Positions 42,071 to 52,300 of a stretch of DNA of 64,000 bases are shown here, in pieces. The notes under the pieces were generated by a model. That model was not told the origin of the DNA. It made no database searches and saw only the letters and a list, made by a program, of their open reading frames with translations. A program made the position numbers and the translations under genes. The DNA is from Hyphomicrobiales bacterium (GTDB taxonomy: Bacteria; Pseudomonadota; Alphaproteobacteria; Rhizobiales; Beijerinckiaceae). Each line of letters opens with the position of its first letter. The first letter of the stretch is position 1. The stretch lies in assembly GCA_027483895.1 (NCBI GenBank), contig JAIXTP010000024.1, positions 1 through 64,000 of the forward strand, written 5' to 3'.

Positions 42071-43153
42071 ATGTCGTCTTCGCCGACCTTCCAATCGACG
42101 AAAGATCAGGACGAATTCATTTCCCCTGAGGGCTGGGATTTTCGGATCTACAGCCTCGAACCGAAGCAATTCTGGTTTTCCAAGACGACGCTCCCCGTTT
42201 TGGACGGGTTCCGCATCGTCCGATACGACTTCCGCGGCCGCGTCCGGTTCCGCGTGGCGATGAACGCCCCCAAACTTCAGATCAATTTCATCGACAGTTA
42301 CTCGACCGCGGAGTCCCGCCTCCAAGGACGCGGGAAGATCGACAGCGTGATCATGATCACGGTCGGCGGAAACGGCTGGGACGGGCTGAGCGACGTCGGC
42401 GCGCTCGGGATCGAACTCAATTTCGACGAGGCGGCAGCCGAAGCGCTGCTCTCGCCCGAGATCATGCCCGCGTTCAAGGAGGGCATCGGCGGGCAAAGAT
42501 CGATGGTCGCTCCCGTCAGCCGCGTGGCGGGCCATCTGAAAGCGGCCGCCATGCGCTATCTCGAGATCCTCGACCGCAAGGAAGATCTCGAACGGCTCAT
42601 GGTTCCGGGATCGCGGGTGCCGCACACGTCGATCGACCTCGGGCCGGCGCTCGCGTCCGACAGGGATCAGGCGAAGCTCACGCTGATGGAGATGTGCAAG
42701 AACGTTCTCGACGAGATCGCGACCGTGCGCCCGTTGGACACCCATATCGGCAGCCTCGGGCGGCGCGAGGTGGCGCTGAAGGTCGAACGGATGCTCTGGG
42801 AGCCGCCCTTCCTGCATGACGACGATTTCGAGTGCACGTTGGAGGAGCTGGAAGAGCATCTCCGCGTTTCGCGCCGAACCATCCAGTTGGCCGTGCAGGA
42901 GCAGTTCGGCATAGGCTTCGTCGCGCTCCGGCGCCTCATCCGTCTGACGCAGGTTCGGCGCGCCATTCTCGCGACCGAGGGCGGCGTGAACATCAGCCGG
43001 ATCGCGACCGATCACGGCCTCCATTTCGGCCGGCTGTCCAAGGAATATTTCGAACTCTTCGGGATCCGCCCGTCGGAAGAAAAGGCGGCCCTGCTGGCCG
43101 CCAAGGTGCCGCAATACGACCTCGAACTCCGGCGCCGAGGCGCGGCGACGTAA
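42071..43153 (+). CDS. AraC-family transcriptional regulator
   Basis: 360 residues. The N-terminal half (about 25-200) looks like a beta-rich sensing domain (FRIVRYDFRGRVRFRVAMNAPKLQINF). The C-terminal 100 residues are an AraC-type double HTH: LEELEEHLRVSRRTIQLAVQEQFGIGFVALRRLIRL followed by ISRIATDHGLHFGRLSKEYFELFGIRPSE. It may use a GTG at 42029, but I prefer the ATG at 42071; neither has a strong ribosome-binding site. It is divergent from the hydrolase and converges with the T1SS adaptor (18 bases between ends), so it could regulate either. Confidence 0.88.
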   Translation: MSSSPTFQSTKDQDEFISPEGWDFRIYSLEPKQFWFSKTTLPVLDGFRIVRYDFRGRVRFRVAMNAPKLQINFIDSYSTAESRLQGRGKIDSVIMITVGGNGWDGLSDVGALGIELNFDEAAAEALLSPEIMPAFKEGIGGQRSMVAPVSRVAGHLKAAAMRYLEILDRKEDLERLMVPGSRVPHTSIDLGPALASDRDQAKLTLMEMCKNVLDEIATVRPLDTHIGSLGRREVALKVERMLWEPPFLHDDDFECTLEELEEHLRVSRRTIQLAVQEQFGIGFVALRRLIRLTQVRRAILATEGGVNISRIATDHGLHFGRLSKEYFELFGIRPSEEKAALLAAKVPQYDLELRRRGAAT

Positions 43154-43171
43154 GGCGCCGGACCTCGTCGT

Positions 43172-44509
43172 TCACCTTTCGCGGAAGGTCCTCGCGAAAT
43201 TGTCGGTGATCGGGCGCATGAAGTAGCTGAGAGCGGGACGGGCCTGCGACTGGATATAGGCCTCGGCCGGCATGCCGGGCCTGAGCCGGTGCGTCTCGAT
43301 CTTTCGCGCCTCTTCCGCCGGAAGCCTGATCCGCGCCGTGTAATGCGACTGCGGCGGCAGACCGGGCACGTTCTCGCGCGACACGTCGGCGGAGATCCGC
43401 TCCAGAACGCCGGTGAGGTCGGGCGTGGTCCGCTGGTTCAGCGCCGGGAAGCGGATGACGGCCTTCTGCCCTTCATGGATCTGATCGCGGTCGATCGGAT
43501 TGATGCGGGCGTCGATGACGAGATCTTCCTGAACGGGGACGATCAGCATCAGCACCTCGCCGGGCGCCACGACGCCGCCGGCCGTATTGATCGTGCGCTG
43601 ATGCACGACGCCCTTCTGCGGTGCGCGGATCTCTATGCGTCTCAGCTGGTCATTGGCCGAGATACGGCGCTCCTGCAGTTCCGCGATCTGCGCCTCGGCA
43701 TCGCGCAGAAGGCGCAGCGCCTCGCCCCTGAAATCCTGCTCCGAACGAAGCATCTGCAGCTCGATTTCGGCGATGCGGCCCTTGGCCTGAGCGATCGCGG
43801 CGCGCAGCGCGCCTTGTTCCCCTTCGAGGCGGATTGCGTCGCGTTCGAGGACGTTGCGGCGACTGATGCCTACGAGGTTCTTGTCCCACAGCGCCTGCAC
43901 GCCCGCCAATTCGTCCTTGATCAGGACGGTTTCGCGCGTCCTTGCGGCGAGCTGCTCGATGAGCCCGCCGATTTCCTCCCGCGTCTGCCGCACGCGCTCG
44001 CGCAATTCGGACTGCAAAGAAGCATTGGCGGAGCGGCGCGTCTCGAACAGGCGACGCTCGTCGTCGACGATGCGGCCCGCCTCGGGGTCGTTCGCCGCAC
44101 GCTCGAGCAGTTCCTTCGGGAAGACCAGCATGCCGTCCTGAATCTTCTCGGCATCGAGGCGCGCAGCGCGCCCCTGCAAGGCGTCGAGTTGCCGTTCGAT
44201 GATCCCCAGATTGGCGCGTGCCGAGGTCTCGTCGAGCCGCGCGAGCACCTGCCCCTCGACGACGGAATCGCCCTCGCTGACGAGGATCTCGCCTACGATC
44301 CCGCCAGTGGGATGCTGCACCTTCTTGGGAGAAGTCTCCACGACGAGTTCCCCGGGCGCGATCACCGCGGACGCGATGTCGGCCACGGCCGACCACCCGC
44401 CGAAGCCGACGACCACGAAGGCGCAGATATAGATACCCCTGCGGATGAGCCGGGCCATTCCGTCGGTACGCGGCGCGGTGCCGGCGTCTTTCGTGTCGGC
44501 CGCGCTCAT
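43172..44509 (-). CDS. type I secretion membrane fusion protein (HlyD/PrtE/PrsE-like)
   Basis: 445 residues. A short cytoplasmic tail and one membrane helix (about 26-47, GIYICAFVVVGFGGWSAVA) are followed by a lipoyl-like piece (TSPKKVQHPTGGIVGEILVSEGDSV). Coiled-coil hairpins run from about 80 to 290, and a C-terminal beta-barrel includes IEIRAPQKGVVHQRTI and AYIQSQARPALSYFMRPI. This is the adaptor that links the ABC exporter to an outer-membrane channel. The start overlaps the exporter stop by four bases. The cargo is most likely the giant RTX protein encoded upstream. No TolC-like channel gene is in the window. Confidence 0.93.
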   Translation of the reverse strand: MSAADTKDAGTAPRTDGMARLIRRGIYICAFVVVGFGGWSAVADIASAVIAPGELVVETSPKKVQHPTGGIVGEILVSEGDSVVEGQVLARLDETSARANLGIIERQLDALQGRAARLDAEKIQDGMLVFPKELLERAANDPEAGRIVDDERRLFETRRSANASLQSELRERVRQTREEIGGLIEQLAARTRETVLIKDELAGVQALWDKNLVGISRRNVLERDAIRLEGEQGALRAAIAQAKGRIAEIELQMLRSEQDFRGEALRLLRDAEAQIAELQERRISANDQLRRIEIRAPQKGVVHQRTINTAGGVVAPGEVLMLIVPVQEDLVIDARINPIDRDQIHEGQKAVIRFPALNQRTTPDLTGVLERISADVSRENVPGLPPQSHYTARIRLPAEEARKIETHRLRPGMPAEAYIQSQARPALSYFMRPITDNFARTFRER

Positions 44510-46263
44510 GCGGCACCTCCGCCGCGGACGAGATCCACCGGGCGAGTGCGGGCGACCGCCGGGCCGGCAAGCACCGTGGGAAGGATTTCGTCGCGCGGAC
44601 CGAATTGCGTGATTTTTCCGTCCGCCATCACCGCCACCATGTCGAGGGATGCAAGCGCGCTCGGGCGATGGGCGACGACGACGGCGATGCCGCCGCGCCC
44701 CCGAACGGCCGCGAGCGCGTTCTGCAGCGCCGCATCGCCCGCCGCGTCGAGATTCGAATTCGGCTCGTCGAGCACGACGAGAAAGGGATCGCCGTACAGC
44801 GCACGGGCCAGACCGATGCGCTGGCGCTGCCCGCCCGAAGGCATGAAACCGCCCTCTCCGATCTGCGTGTCGTAGCCGTCAGGCATTTCGAGGATCATTT
44901 CGTGGATCCCCGCGGCGCGGGCGGCCGCTATGACCGCCGCGGCGTCGGGCTGGTCGGCGAACCGGGCGATGTTCTCCGCCACGGTGCCTTCGAGCAGTTC
45001 GACGTCCTGGGGCAGATAGCCGACGTGAGCGCCGAGCGCTTCGGGCGACCATTGGTCGGTCATCGCCCCGTCGAGCCGGACTTCACCGGCCATCGGCGGC
45101 CATGCGCCGACGATGGCCCGCACCAGGGTCGACTTGCCGGATGCGCTGGGCCCGATCACGCCGAGCCCCTGCCCCGCACGCAGTTTGAAGCCCGCCGCAC
45201 GGACGAACGGCGTGCGCGACCCCGGAGGACCGGCATGGAGCCCCTCGACCGACAATTCGCGCATGGGCGGCGGGAGCGGCATCGGCGCCGGGCGATCCTT
45301 CTCCAAGGACAGCAGCTTTTCGAGGCGCGCCGTGGCCTCGCGGAAGAGAATGAAGGACTTCCAATTGGCGATCGCACCGTCGACCGGCGCGAGAGCGCGC
45401 GTCATGGCGATATTGGAGGCGAAGATCGCGCCGGCGCTGACCTCCCCGCGTACGGCGAGCCAAGCGCCGAGACCGAGAATTCCGGACTGAAGAACGAGAC
45501 GCATCACCTTGGAGGAGGCCGTCAGCGCGACGTGGACGTCGGTGGCGCCGTGCTGGACCTCCCGATAGGCGGCGTTGGCGGCCAGCCACCGGGCGGTCAT
45601 CCGGTCGACGAAGCCCATGGCCCGCACCGCCTCCGCGTTGCGGCGGGTCATTTCCGCCAGATTCATGCGACGCCCGCCGAGCCCGCCCGCCTTGCGGGTC
45701 GGGTCATGCGTGAGGCGTTCGGTGAGCCAAGTCAGCGCGATCAAAGACGCGCCGCCGAACACGGCGAACCAGCCGAGCGCCGGATGCAGAATGAAGATGA
45801 AGATGAGGAAGAAGGGCATCCACGGCATGTCGAGGATGGCCACCGGGCCCATGCCCGCGATGAAGCCGCGCGCGGTGTCGAGGTCGCGCACTGGCTGGAG
45901 GCTTTCCTCGGTCCGGCCGCCGCGCGGCGGCATGGCCAAAAAGGCCCTGTAGACGCGCCCGCCGAGCGCCTCGTCGAGCCGCCCGCCCACGCGGACGAGG
46001 AGGCGACCGCGAACGGTTTCGAGAAGCCCCTGAACCACGAAAAGGCCGAGAGCCAGAACGCTCAGCGCCACCAGGGTCGGGACGCTCCGGCTCATGAGCA
46101 CCCGGTCATAGACCTGGATCATGTAGAAGGAGCTGGTGAGATAGAGAATATTGATCACGGCCGAGAAAGCCCCGACCGCGACGAACGCGCTTTTGAGGGA
46201 CCGGACCGCCTCGCGGACGGGCGACGCCTCGGGATGAGAAACCGATTTCATGCGCAATGACAT
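44506..46263 (-). CDS. type I secretion ABC exporter (PrtD/PrsD-like)
   Basis: 585 residues. Six membrane segments (about 25-310) precede an ABC ATPase domain with Walker A GPSASGKST (371-379), the signature SGGQRQRIGLARAL and Walker B LVVLDEP. It belongs to the PrtD group that exports RTX proteins, and it has no N-terminal C39 peptidase-like domain. It lies 110 bases after the RTX stop and overlaps the HlyD-like gene by four bases. Rhizobial PrsDE systems of this kind export RapA-type adhesins and glycanases (established for Rhizobium). Confidence 0.94.
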   Translation of the reverse strand: MSLRMKSVSHPEASPVREAVRSLKSAFVAVGAFSAVINILYLTSSFYMIQVYDRVLMSRSVPTLVALSVLALGLFVVQGLLETVRGRLLVRVGGRLDEALGGRVYRAFLAMPPRGGRTEESLQPVRDLDTARGFIAGMGPVAILDMPWMPFFLIFIFILHPALGWFAVFGGASLIALTWLTERLTHDPTRKAGGLGGRRMNLAEMTRRNAEAVRAMGFVDRMTARWLAANAAYREVQHGATDVHVALTASSKVMRLVLQSGILGLGAWLAVRGEVSAGAIFASNIAMTRALAPVDGAIANWKSFILFREATARLEKLLSLEKDRPAPMPLPPPMRELSVEGLHAGPPGSRTPFVRAAGFKLRAGQGLGVIGPSASGKSTLVRAIVGAWPPMAGEVRLDGAMTDQWSPEALGAHVGYLPQDVELLEGTVAENIARFADQPDAAAVIAAARAAGIHEMILEMPDGYDTQIGEGGFMPSGGQRQRIGLARALYGDPFLVVLDEPNSNLDAAGDAALQNALAAVRGRGGIAVVVAHRPSALASLDMVAVMADGKITQFGPRDEILPTVLAGPAVARTRPVDLVRGGGAA

Positions 46264-46318
46264 TGGGCCCGAAGAATTGCGACGGCGTGAAACGGAACGG
46301 ATCGTTTTGAATCGAAGG

Positions 46319-46346
46319 CCGGCCGGAAGGTGTCCCCTCCGGCCGG
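46319..46346. other. hairpin between RTX gene and exporter
   Basis: Nine-base arms CCGGCCGGA (46319-46327) and TCCGGCCGG (46338-46346) enclose a 10-base loop in the 110-base gap between two same-strand genes. Only a weak U-rich tail follows on either strand. It may be an attenuator or an RNA-stabilising element that makes more RTX than exporter. Confidence 0.5.
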
Positions 46347-46373
46347 TCTTTCAGGACGCGATAAGAACGCGGA

Positions 46374-49300
46374 TCAGCGGTAGTCGACGGTGATGCTTCG
46401 GATCTGAGCAGCCGTCATCCCGTTGAAGGTGATGCTCAACGTTTCGTCGAAGACCGTCGTCGGATCGTCCGCGACCAGAACCACGGTGTTCGTCGTGAGA
46501 TTGCTCACGGCGAGGGCCCATGCGTTCTGATCGAAGCCGCGCAGTTCGATCCGATCCAACGTATCCCCCGCGACCGTCGAGAAACCGGTGATGGTGTCGT
46601 TGCCCGCGTCCGAACGGTTGAAGACGAAGGTGTCCTGACCGTTTCCGCCGATCAACATGTCGGAACCGAGTCCGCCGACCAACACGTCGTTGCCGTCATT
46701 GCCGGACAGCCAGTCGTTCCCGACACCACCTGACAAGGTGTCTTGCCCTGTTCCGCCGATCAGCGTGTCGTTGCCGGCGCCGCCGTCGAGCGCATCGTTC
46801 TCGGTGCCTCCGTTCATGCTGTCGTTGCCGGCTTCGCCGAAGAGAATGTCGTTGCCGGCTCCGCCATCCACGAGGTCATCGCCCAGACCGCCGAACAGAA
46901 TATCGAGACCGTCCTCACCGGTGAGGGTGTCGTTGCCGTCGCCTCCGAAAAGGATGTCCTGACCGTTGCCACCGAACAACCTGTCATTGCCTTCCTGACC
47001 GTTGAGACGGTCGTTTCCATCGTTTCCGAGGAGCGTGTCGTTATCCGCGCCTCCGTCGATCGCATCATTCCCGGTTCCGGCATCGATACGGTCGTTTCCG
47101 GCCCCGCCGAACAGCTGATCCTCGCCGGCCTTGCCGTTGATCCAGTCGTTGCCGTCTTCGCCGTAGAAGACGCCGTTTCCGGCCGAAAACAGGACCCCCG
47201 CGACACCCGACGTGATCGTGTCGTTGCCCGCACCGGCGCGAATGACGACGTTGCCGTCATACACCGAGAAGTTGTCCCGCCCGTCGGTGCCGTGAACCAC
47301 CTCTTCCGCCCTCACGAGCCACGATGTGGTACCGAGCACATAATCGAAGCTGTCGGCATACTCTTCGAGGAACCGGTCCAATTCGGCCTCGTTCGTCACA
47401 CGCCGGGCTTCGCCGAGAAGAAGGATCGAGGCCCTCGTTTCGGTATCGAGCGTGATCAGGATACCGCCGCCCTGTTGAACGGCGGCTTTGCTCCGCAAGT
47501 CGGCCGCGTCCTTCACGAACCCGCCGCCGAAACGGATGATGTCGTAACGCTCGAAATCCTCGATGACGTCCTGACCGAAGGCAGCCACCAATCGGCCGTC
47601 ACGCTTCGGCGCATCGGACCATGACGAAACGCGCTGGCTGAAGTCGAAGATGTCCTTGCCGAGGCCCCCGCGCATGGTGTCGTTGCCGTTCCAGGGAAGG
47701 AACGTATCGTCGCCTTGGGTGCCGACGAGGCTATCCGCCGCGGAGCTGCCGCTACGGGTGACGCCCGCGGGCGTCAATCTCGTGCCGGCAAGCATCTGAT
47801 CGAGCGTGAAGCCGTTCTGCTTCACCTGAAGCCTGAAGGCGCCCTGCACGAACTCGAAATAGCTTCCGGCCGAGGTGACCGACGTCGTCCAATTGGCCGC
47901 GGACAGCGGATCCTTGGTGCCTGCCGCCATGGTCAACTGGATGCGGTCTCCGAGAGCATAATCCTCGATGACGGTCCGCTGCGCGGTCCGGGCGTCCAGA
48001 TCGAACGTGTCATTGCCGGCGCCGCCGAAGAGGACCTGGTTTTCGAAGGCCGCGATCAGACGATCGTTGCCGTCGCCACCATAGAGCAGGTCATTGCCGT
48101 AGCTTCCGTCGAGCTCGTCGTTCCCGGCGCCGCCGAACAACAGGTCATCACCGCTGGAACCATTGAGGGTATCCTCTCCGCCCTCGCCGTAGACCGTGTC
48201 GTTGCCCAACCGGGCGAAGATCCAGTCGGCCTTGTCGCTGCCCGTGAGAAGGTCGTCGCCGGGGGTCGGGACGACGGAAACGTTCGTCCCGCCCGTCAGG
48301 CGAATGTCGTCCAGCTTGAGCGCGCGCGTCGAATGGATCCACGCGAGCGTCTGGCCGCCGACATCGAGCCGGAAGACCTGACGTCCGTCCTGCATCCGGT
48401 CGAAGACCATCGCCGCAAGAACCGCATCCGGGGACGCGAACGTGTTCGAGGAAACGCTCAGGCGATCTCCGTCATTGAAGTCGAGGATCGTGGTCGCATC
48501 GGCCGCGGTCGTGGCCTCCAGCACGAAGAGATCGGACCCGCTCCCGCCCGTCAGGCTGTCGCGGCCGGTTCCGCCGAAGAGGACGTCGTCGCCGTCTCCG
48601 CCGAAAAGACGATCGTCTCCCGCATCGCCGTACAGACGATCGCTTCCGGTCCCGCCGAACAGTTGGTCAGCGTCGTCTCCGCCGTAGAGCGCGTCGTTTT
48701 CCGAATTGCCCTCCAAACTGTCGGCGCCGCCGAGGCCGTAGATCACGTCGTCGCCGCCGCCGCCGTTGAAGACGTCGCCGCGCGACGTTCCGTTGCGGGT
48801 GTCCCCGCCGGCCGTGAACGATCCCGCCGTCCAACGCGAAAGGATGTCCTCGCGATCCCAGACCGTGACCACGTTCTGGGCGTTCACCACCGCCACGCGA
48901 TCGATCGTCGCGCCGGTACGAAGACCCTCGATGCGGATCGATCCGGATCCGACGCCGAGCGTGATGTCGTCACCCACGCCGTAGGCCCCTTCGAAGCGGA
49001 TCAGCGACGGATCGGCATTTTCGATCCGAAGCCGATCGAGCGAGTCTCCGTTGGCATCGCGGATGACGTCGTTTCCTCCGCCCGCGCGATACACGTAGAG
49101 GTCGTTGCCGGACCCGCCCTCCAACACGTCGTCGCCCCTGCCGCCGATGATCGTGTCGTCTCCGGCGCGGGCGAAAACCGAAGCACCCGCGTCCGGGGCT
49201 ACAAGCGTGTCCGCGTCGGGCGTACCGAACACGCCGTCCACGGTGATCGACGAGAAGGCGACGGGGGTCGCGGAGTCCGCGAACAAGACCGATTCGATCG

Positions 49301-52300
49301 GCAAGCCGCCGCCGAAGGTGCCCGTCAGCTTGATGGAGCCGAGCACCATCGTGTTGTCGAACGGACTGGTGATCTCGAGCAGATAGTCGTTGCCGTTCTT
49401 GAGCACCGTGAGCTGCGCGCGAACGATGTCGCCGAGCACGAGCTGCGAAATGCGCCCGCCGCCGAGGCGCACCTCGTCATGGCCGTCTCCGAGGCCGTAG
49501 CGATAGGTGAGCAAGGACGAGCCGCCTTCGACGATGTCGTTGCCCGACCCGCCCTCGACCGTATCCTGACCGCCGCCGGCCACGAGCGTGTCGTTCCCGG
49601 CGCGTCCGTTGAGCTGATCGTTGACCGTCGACCCGGTGATGCGATCCGCACCGTCCGTCGGAACCAGGGCGGCAAGCCGCATCGCCTCTCTTGCGCCGGT
49701 CCACGTGCCCGTATCGAGCACGATCTCTTCGATTCCGGTGCTCTGGCCGCTCAGAAAGCCGACCTGCCCCTTGAGGGTGATGCTGCCGACCAGGACGCCC
49801 GAAGCGTCCCTGATCTGAAGCAGCAGGTCCTCGCCCTCCGGTCCCCTCACGAAGGAGAGGTTGGCGGCGGTGACTCCCGAGAGCAGCAGACGATCGTTGC
49901 CGGTAGTGCCGACGTCGAGGATCGTGTCGTTGCCGTCGCCGAGCCTATAGACATAGGTCTGCCCGCCCGAACCGCCGCGCAGCAGATCGTCCCCCGTACC
50001 GCCGTCGAGCCGATCGGCGTCGGTTTCGCCCGTCACGGCGCCGAGCGTGTCGTTGCCGGTGCCTCCGAACAGGATATCCGCCCCGGCCCCGCCGATCAGG
50101 ATGTCGTCGCCCGAGTCGCCGTAGATGGTGTCGTTGCCCGACAGGGCGTCGACCGTGTCGTTCCCGCCGCCTGCGCGGAAGAAATCCGCGGCCGTGGTGA
50201 GGATCATGTCGTTCGGCCGGTCGTCGCCGTCCGTCAGAGGAACGATGAGCGCGCTCTTTTCGATCGGCGCGGAAGCCGGATCTTCGAAGACGATGCGCTC
50301 GATGCCGCGGCCGTTGCCGGTCTGGACGTCGGTTCCCTGATCCTGAAGCGTGATCGTCCCGCGCAAGGCCCCGTTGACGACGATCTGGACGATGACGTCC
50401 GTCCCGCTCCGGATGATGGTCACCTGATTCCGCGTGATGCCCTTGAGATAAAGGACGTCGTAGGAGTCGTTGTCCTCGCGCTGGATGACGTCGTTGCCGT
50501 CGCCGAGCTCGTAGACATAGGTCGTCGCGCCGCGCCCGCCGACCAGCGTGTCGTTGCCGAGCCCGCCGGTCAGGGTGTCGTTGCCTGCATCGGTCGCCGC
50601 ATCGGCCTCGGTGCTCGCCGCGCCCCCCCGGATCACGTCGTCCCCGGCGCCGCCGAAGACCTGGTCCGATCCGGTTCCGCCGAAGATCACGTCGTTGCCG
50701 AAGCCGCCGAAGATGAGGTCGTCGCCGGCTTCGCCGCGAACCAGGTCGTCGCCGCCCGCCCCATAGACGGTGTCGTTGCCGCCGGCTGCATTGATCGTAT
50801 CGTTGCCGCCGAACAGCGCGGCCTGTGCCGCCGCAGGGCTCCCTTCACGATCGCCGTAGATCACCTCGCCCGCATTCGTCCCGGTGAGCAAGGAGTCGCC
50901 GAACAGCGCAAGTTCGTTCCTTCCCCACACCGTGGTGCCGTTCGTACCGACGATACGGAGTTCCTCGATGCCCTGTCCCGCCGCTTGGCCGGTGAGGACG
51001 ACACCGCCGACGCGCCCGGTCGAGAGGTAGAAATCGAGCTGGATGTCATCGCCCACGCGACGGCCCCGGATGTCGTCCGGCAGGATCGTGCCCTGACCCG
51101 ACCTGCGGATTTCCAGAACGTCGAGGCCGGACGTCCCGAGATCCGTGATCGTGTCGAAGCCTTCGCCCGTCATATAGAGGTAGGTATCGTTCCCTTCGCC
51201 GCCGACGAGGGAGTCATTGCCGTAGCCGCCGACGAAGAACCGCCCGGGGGCAAGCGCGCCGCCCTCGCCGATCAGCGTATCGTCGCCGAAACCACCGTTC
51301 ATGGTCTCGCCGTAGACGACGTCATTGCCGTTGCCGGCGAAGATCACGTCCAAGCCGCTGCCGCCGACGATGGTCTCGGCGCGCTCGCTGCCCATGAGCG
51401 TGTCCGATCCTTCGGTCGCCTGGGTGCGATAGCGAGCGCCCGCATTCTGGCCGAAGAAGGATTGCAGCGTCACGGCCCTGATGTTCGGGTCGGACGACAC
51501 GCCCGTCCGGTTCACGATCAGATCGGAGAAGCGGATCTCGTCGATGCCGCCGCTCCTGTCCGGGAAGATGTCGGAGTCGATGTAGAAGAACTTGCGGGTG
51601 CCGTCCGAAGCGGTGACCCACATCCCGATCCCGCGGGCGTTCGTGAAATAAAGATGGTAGACGGGATCGAAGTTCCTCGACGAGTAGCTCGAAAGATCGA
51701 AGACGTCGCCGGTATCCGAACCGCTGTCGAACAGATAAGTGCTCTCGCCGCTTCCGCTCGCACCGGAATGGACGCGGGTGTCGAACAGAATGACGTCGTT
51801 GCCGGCGCCGCCGTCGAGCATGTCGAAGCCGCTGCGCCCGATCAGCGTATCCCGGCCCGAGGAGCCGACGATCATGTCGTTTCCGGTGGTTCCGTCGATC
51901 ACGCCGGAAAGGCCGCCGGTCTCGCGCAGCTTGCGCTGGATCGCGTCGCGATCCCAAGTCACGCCGTCGTCGAACCGGATCGCCTCGATTCCCGCGAGGC
52001 CCCCGGCCGACCCGTACATGCCCGAGATCGTGATCGTGGACAGGACCGTCGCGGTCGGCTGACCGGAGAAATCGTCCATCACCCTGACGAGAAGATCATT
52101 GCCGGAGCGGATGAGCTGGACCCGATCGGATCCGACGCCCTCGAGCAACAGCCGGTCGAAGCCCGCGACGTCGGCTTCGGAGATCGTATCGTTGCCGTCG
52201 AGGCCGAAGGAATGGACGTAGTCGTCGCTGCCGCCCCCGCCTCTCAGGAGGTCGTTGCCGCCGCGGCCGATCAGAACGTCGCCGGACGCCGAGCCGATGA

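Noticed and set aside
34112-43153. Genomic island or prophage
   Set aside because: No integrase, transposase, tRNA gene or attachment repeats are visible, and base composition is not clearly different except in short intergenic AT-rich islands.
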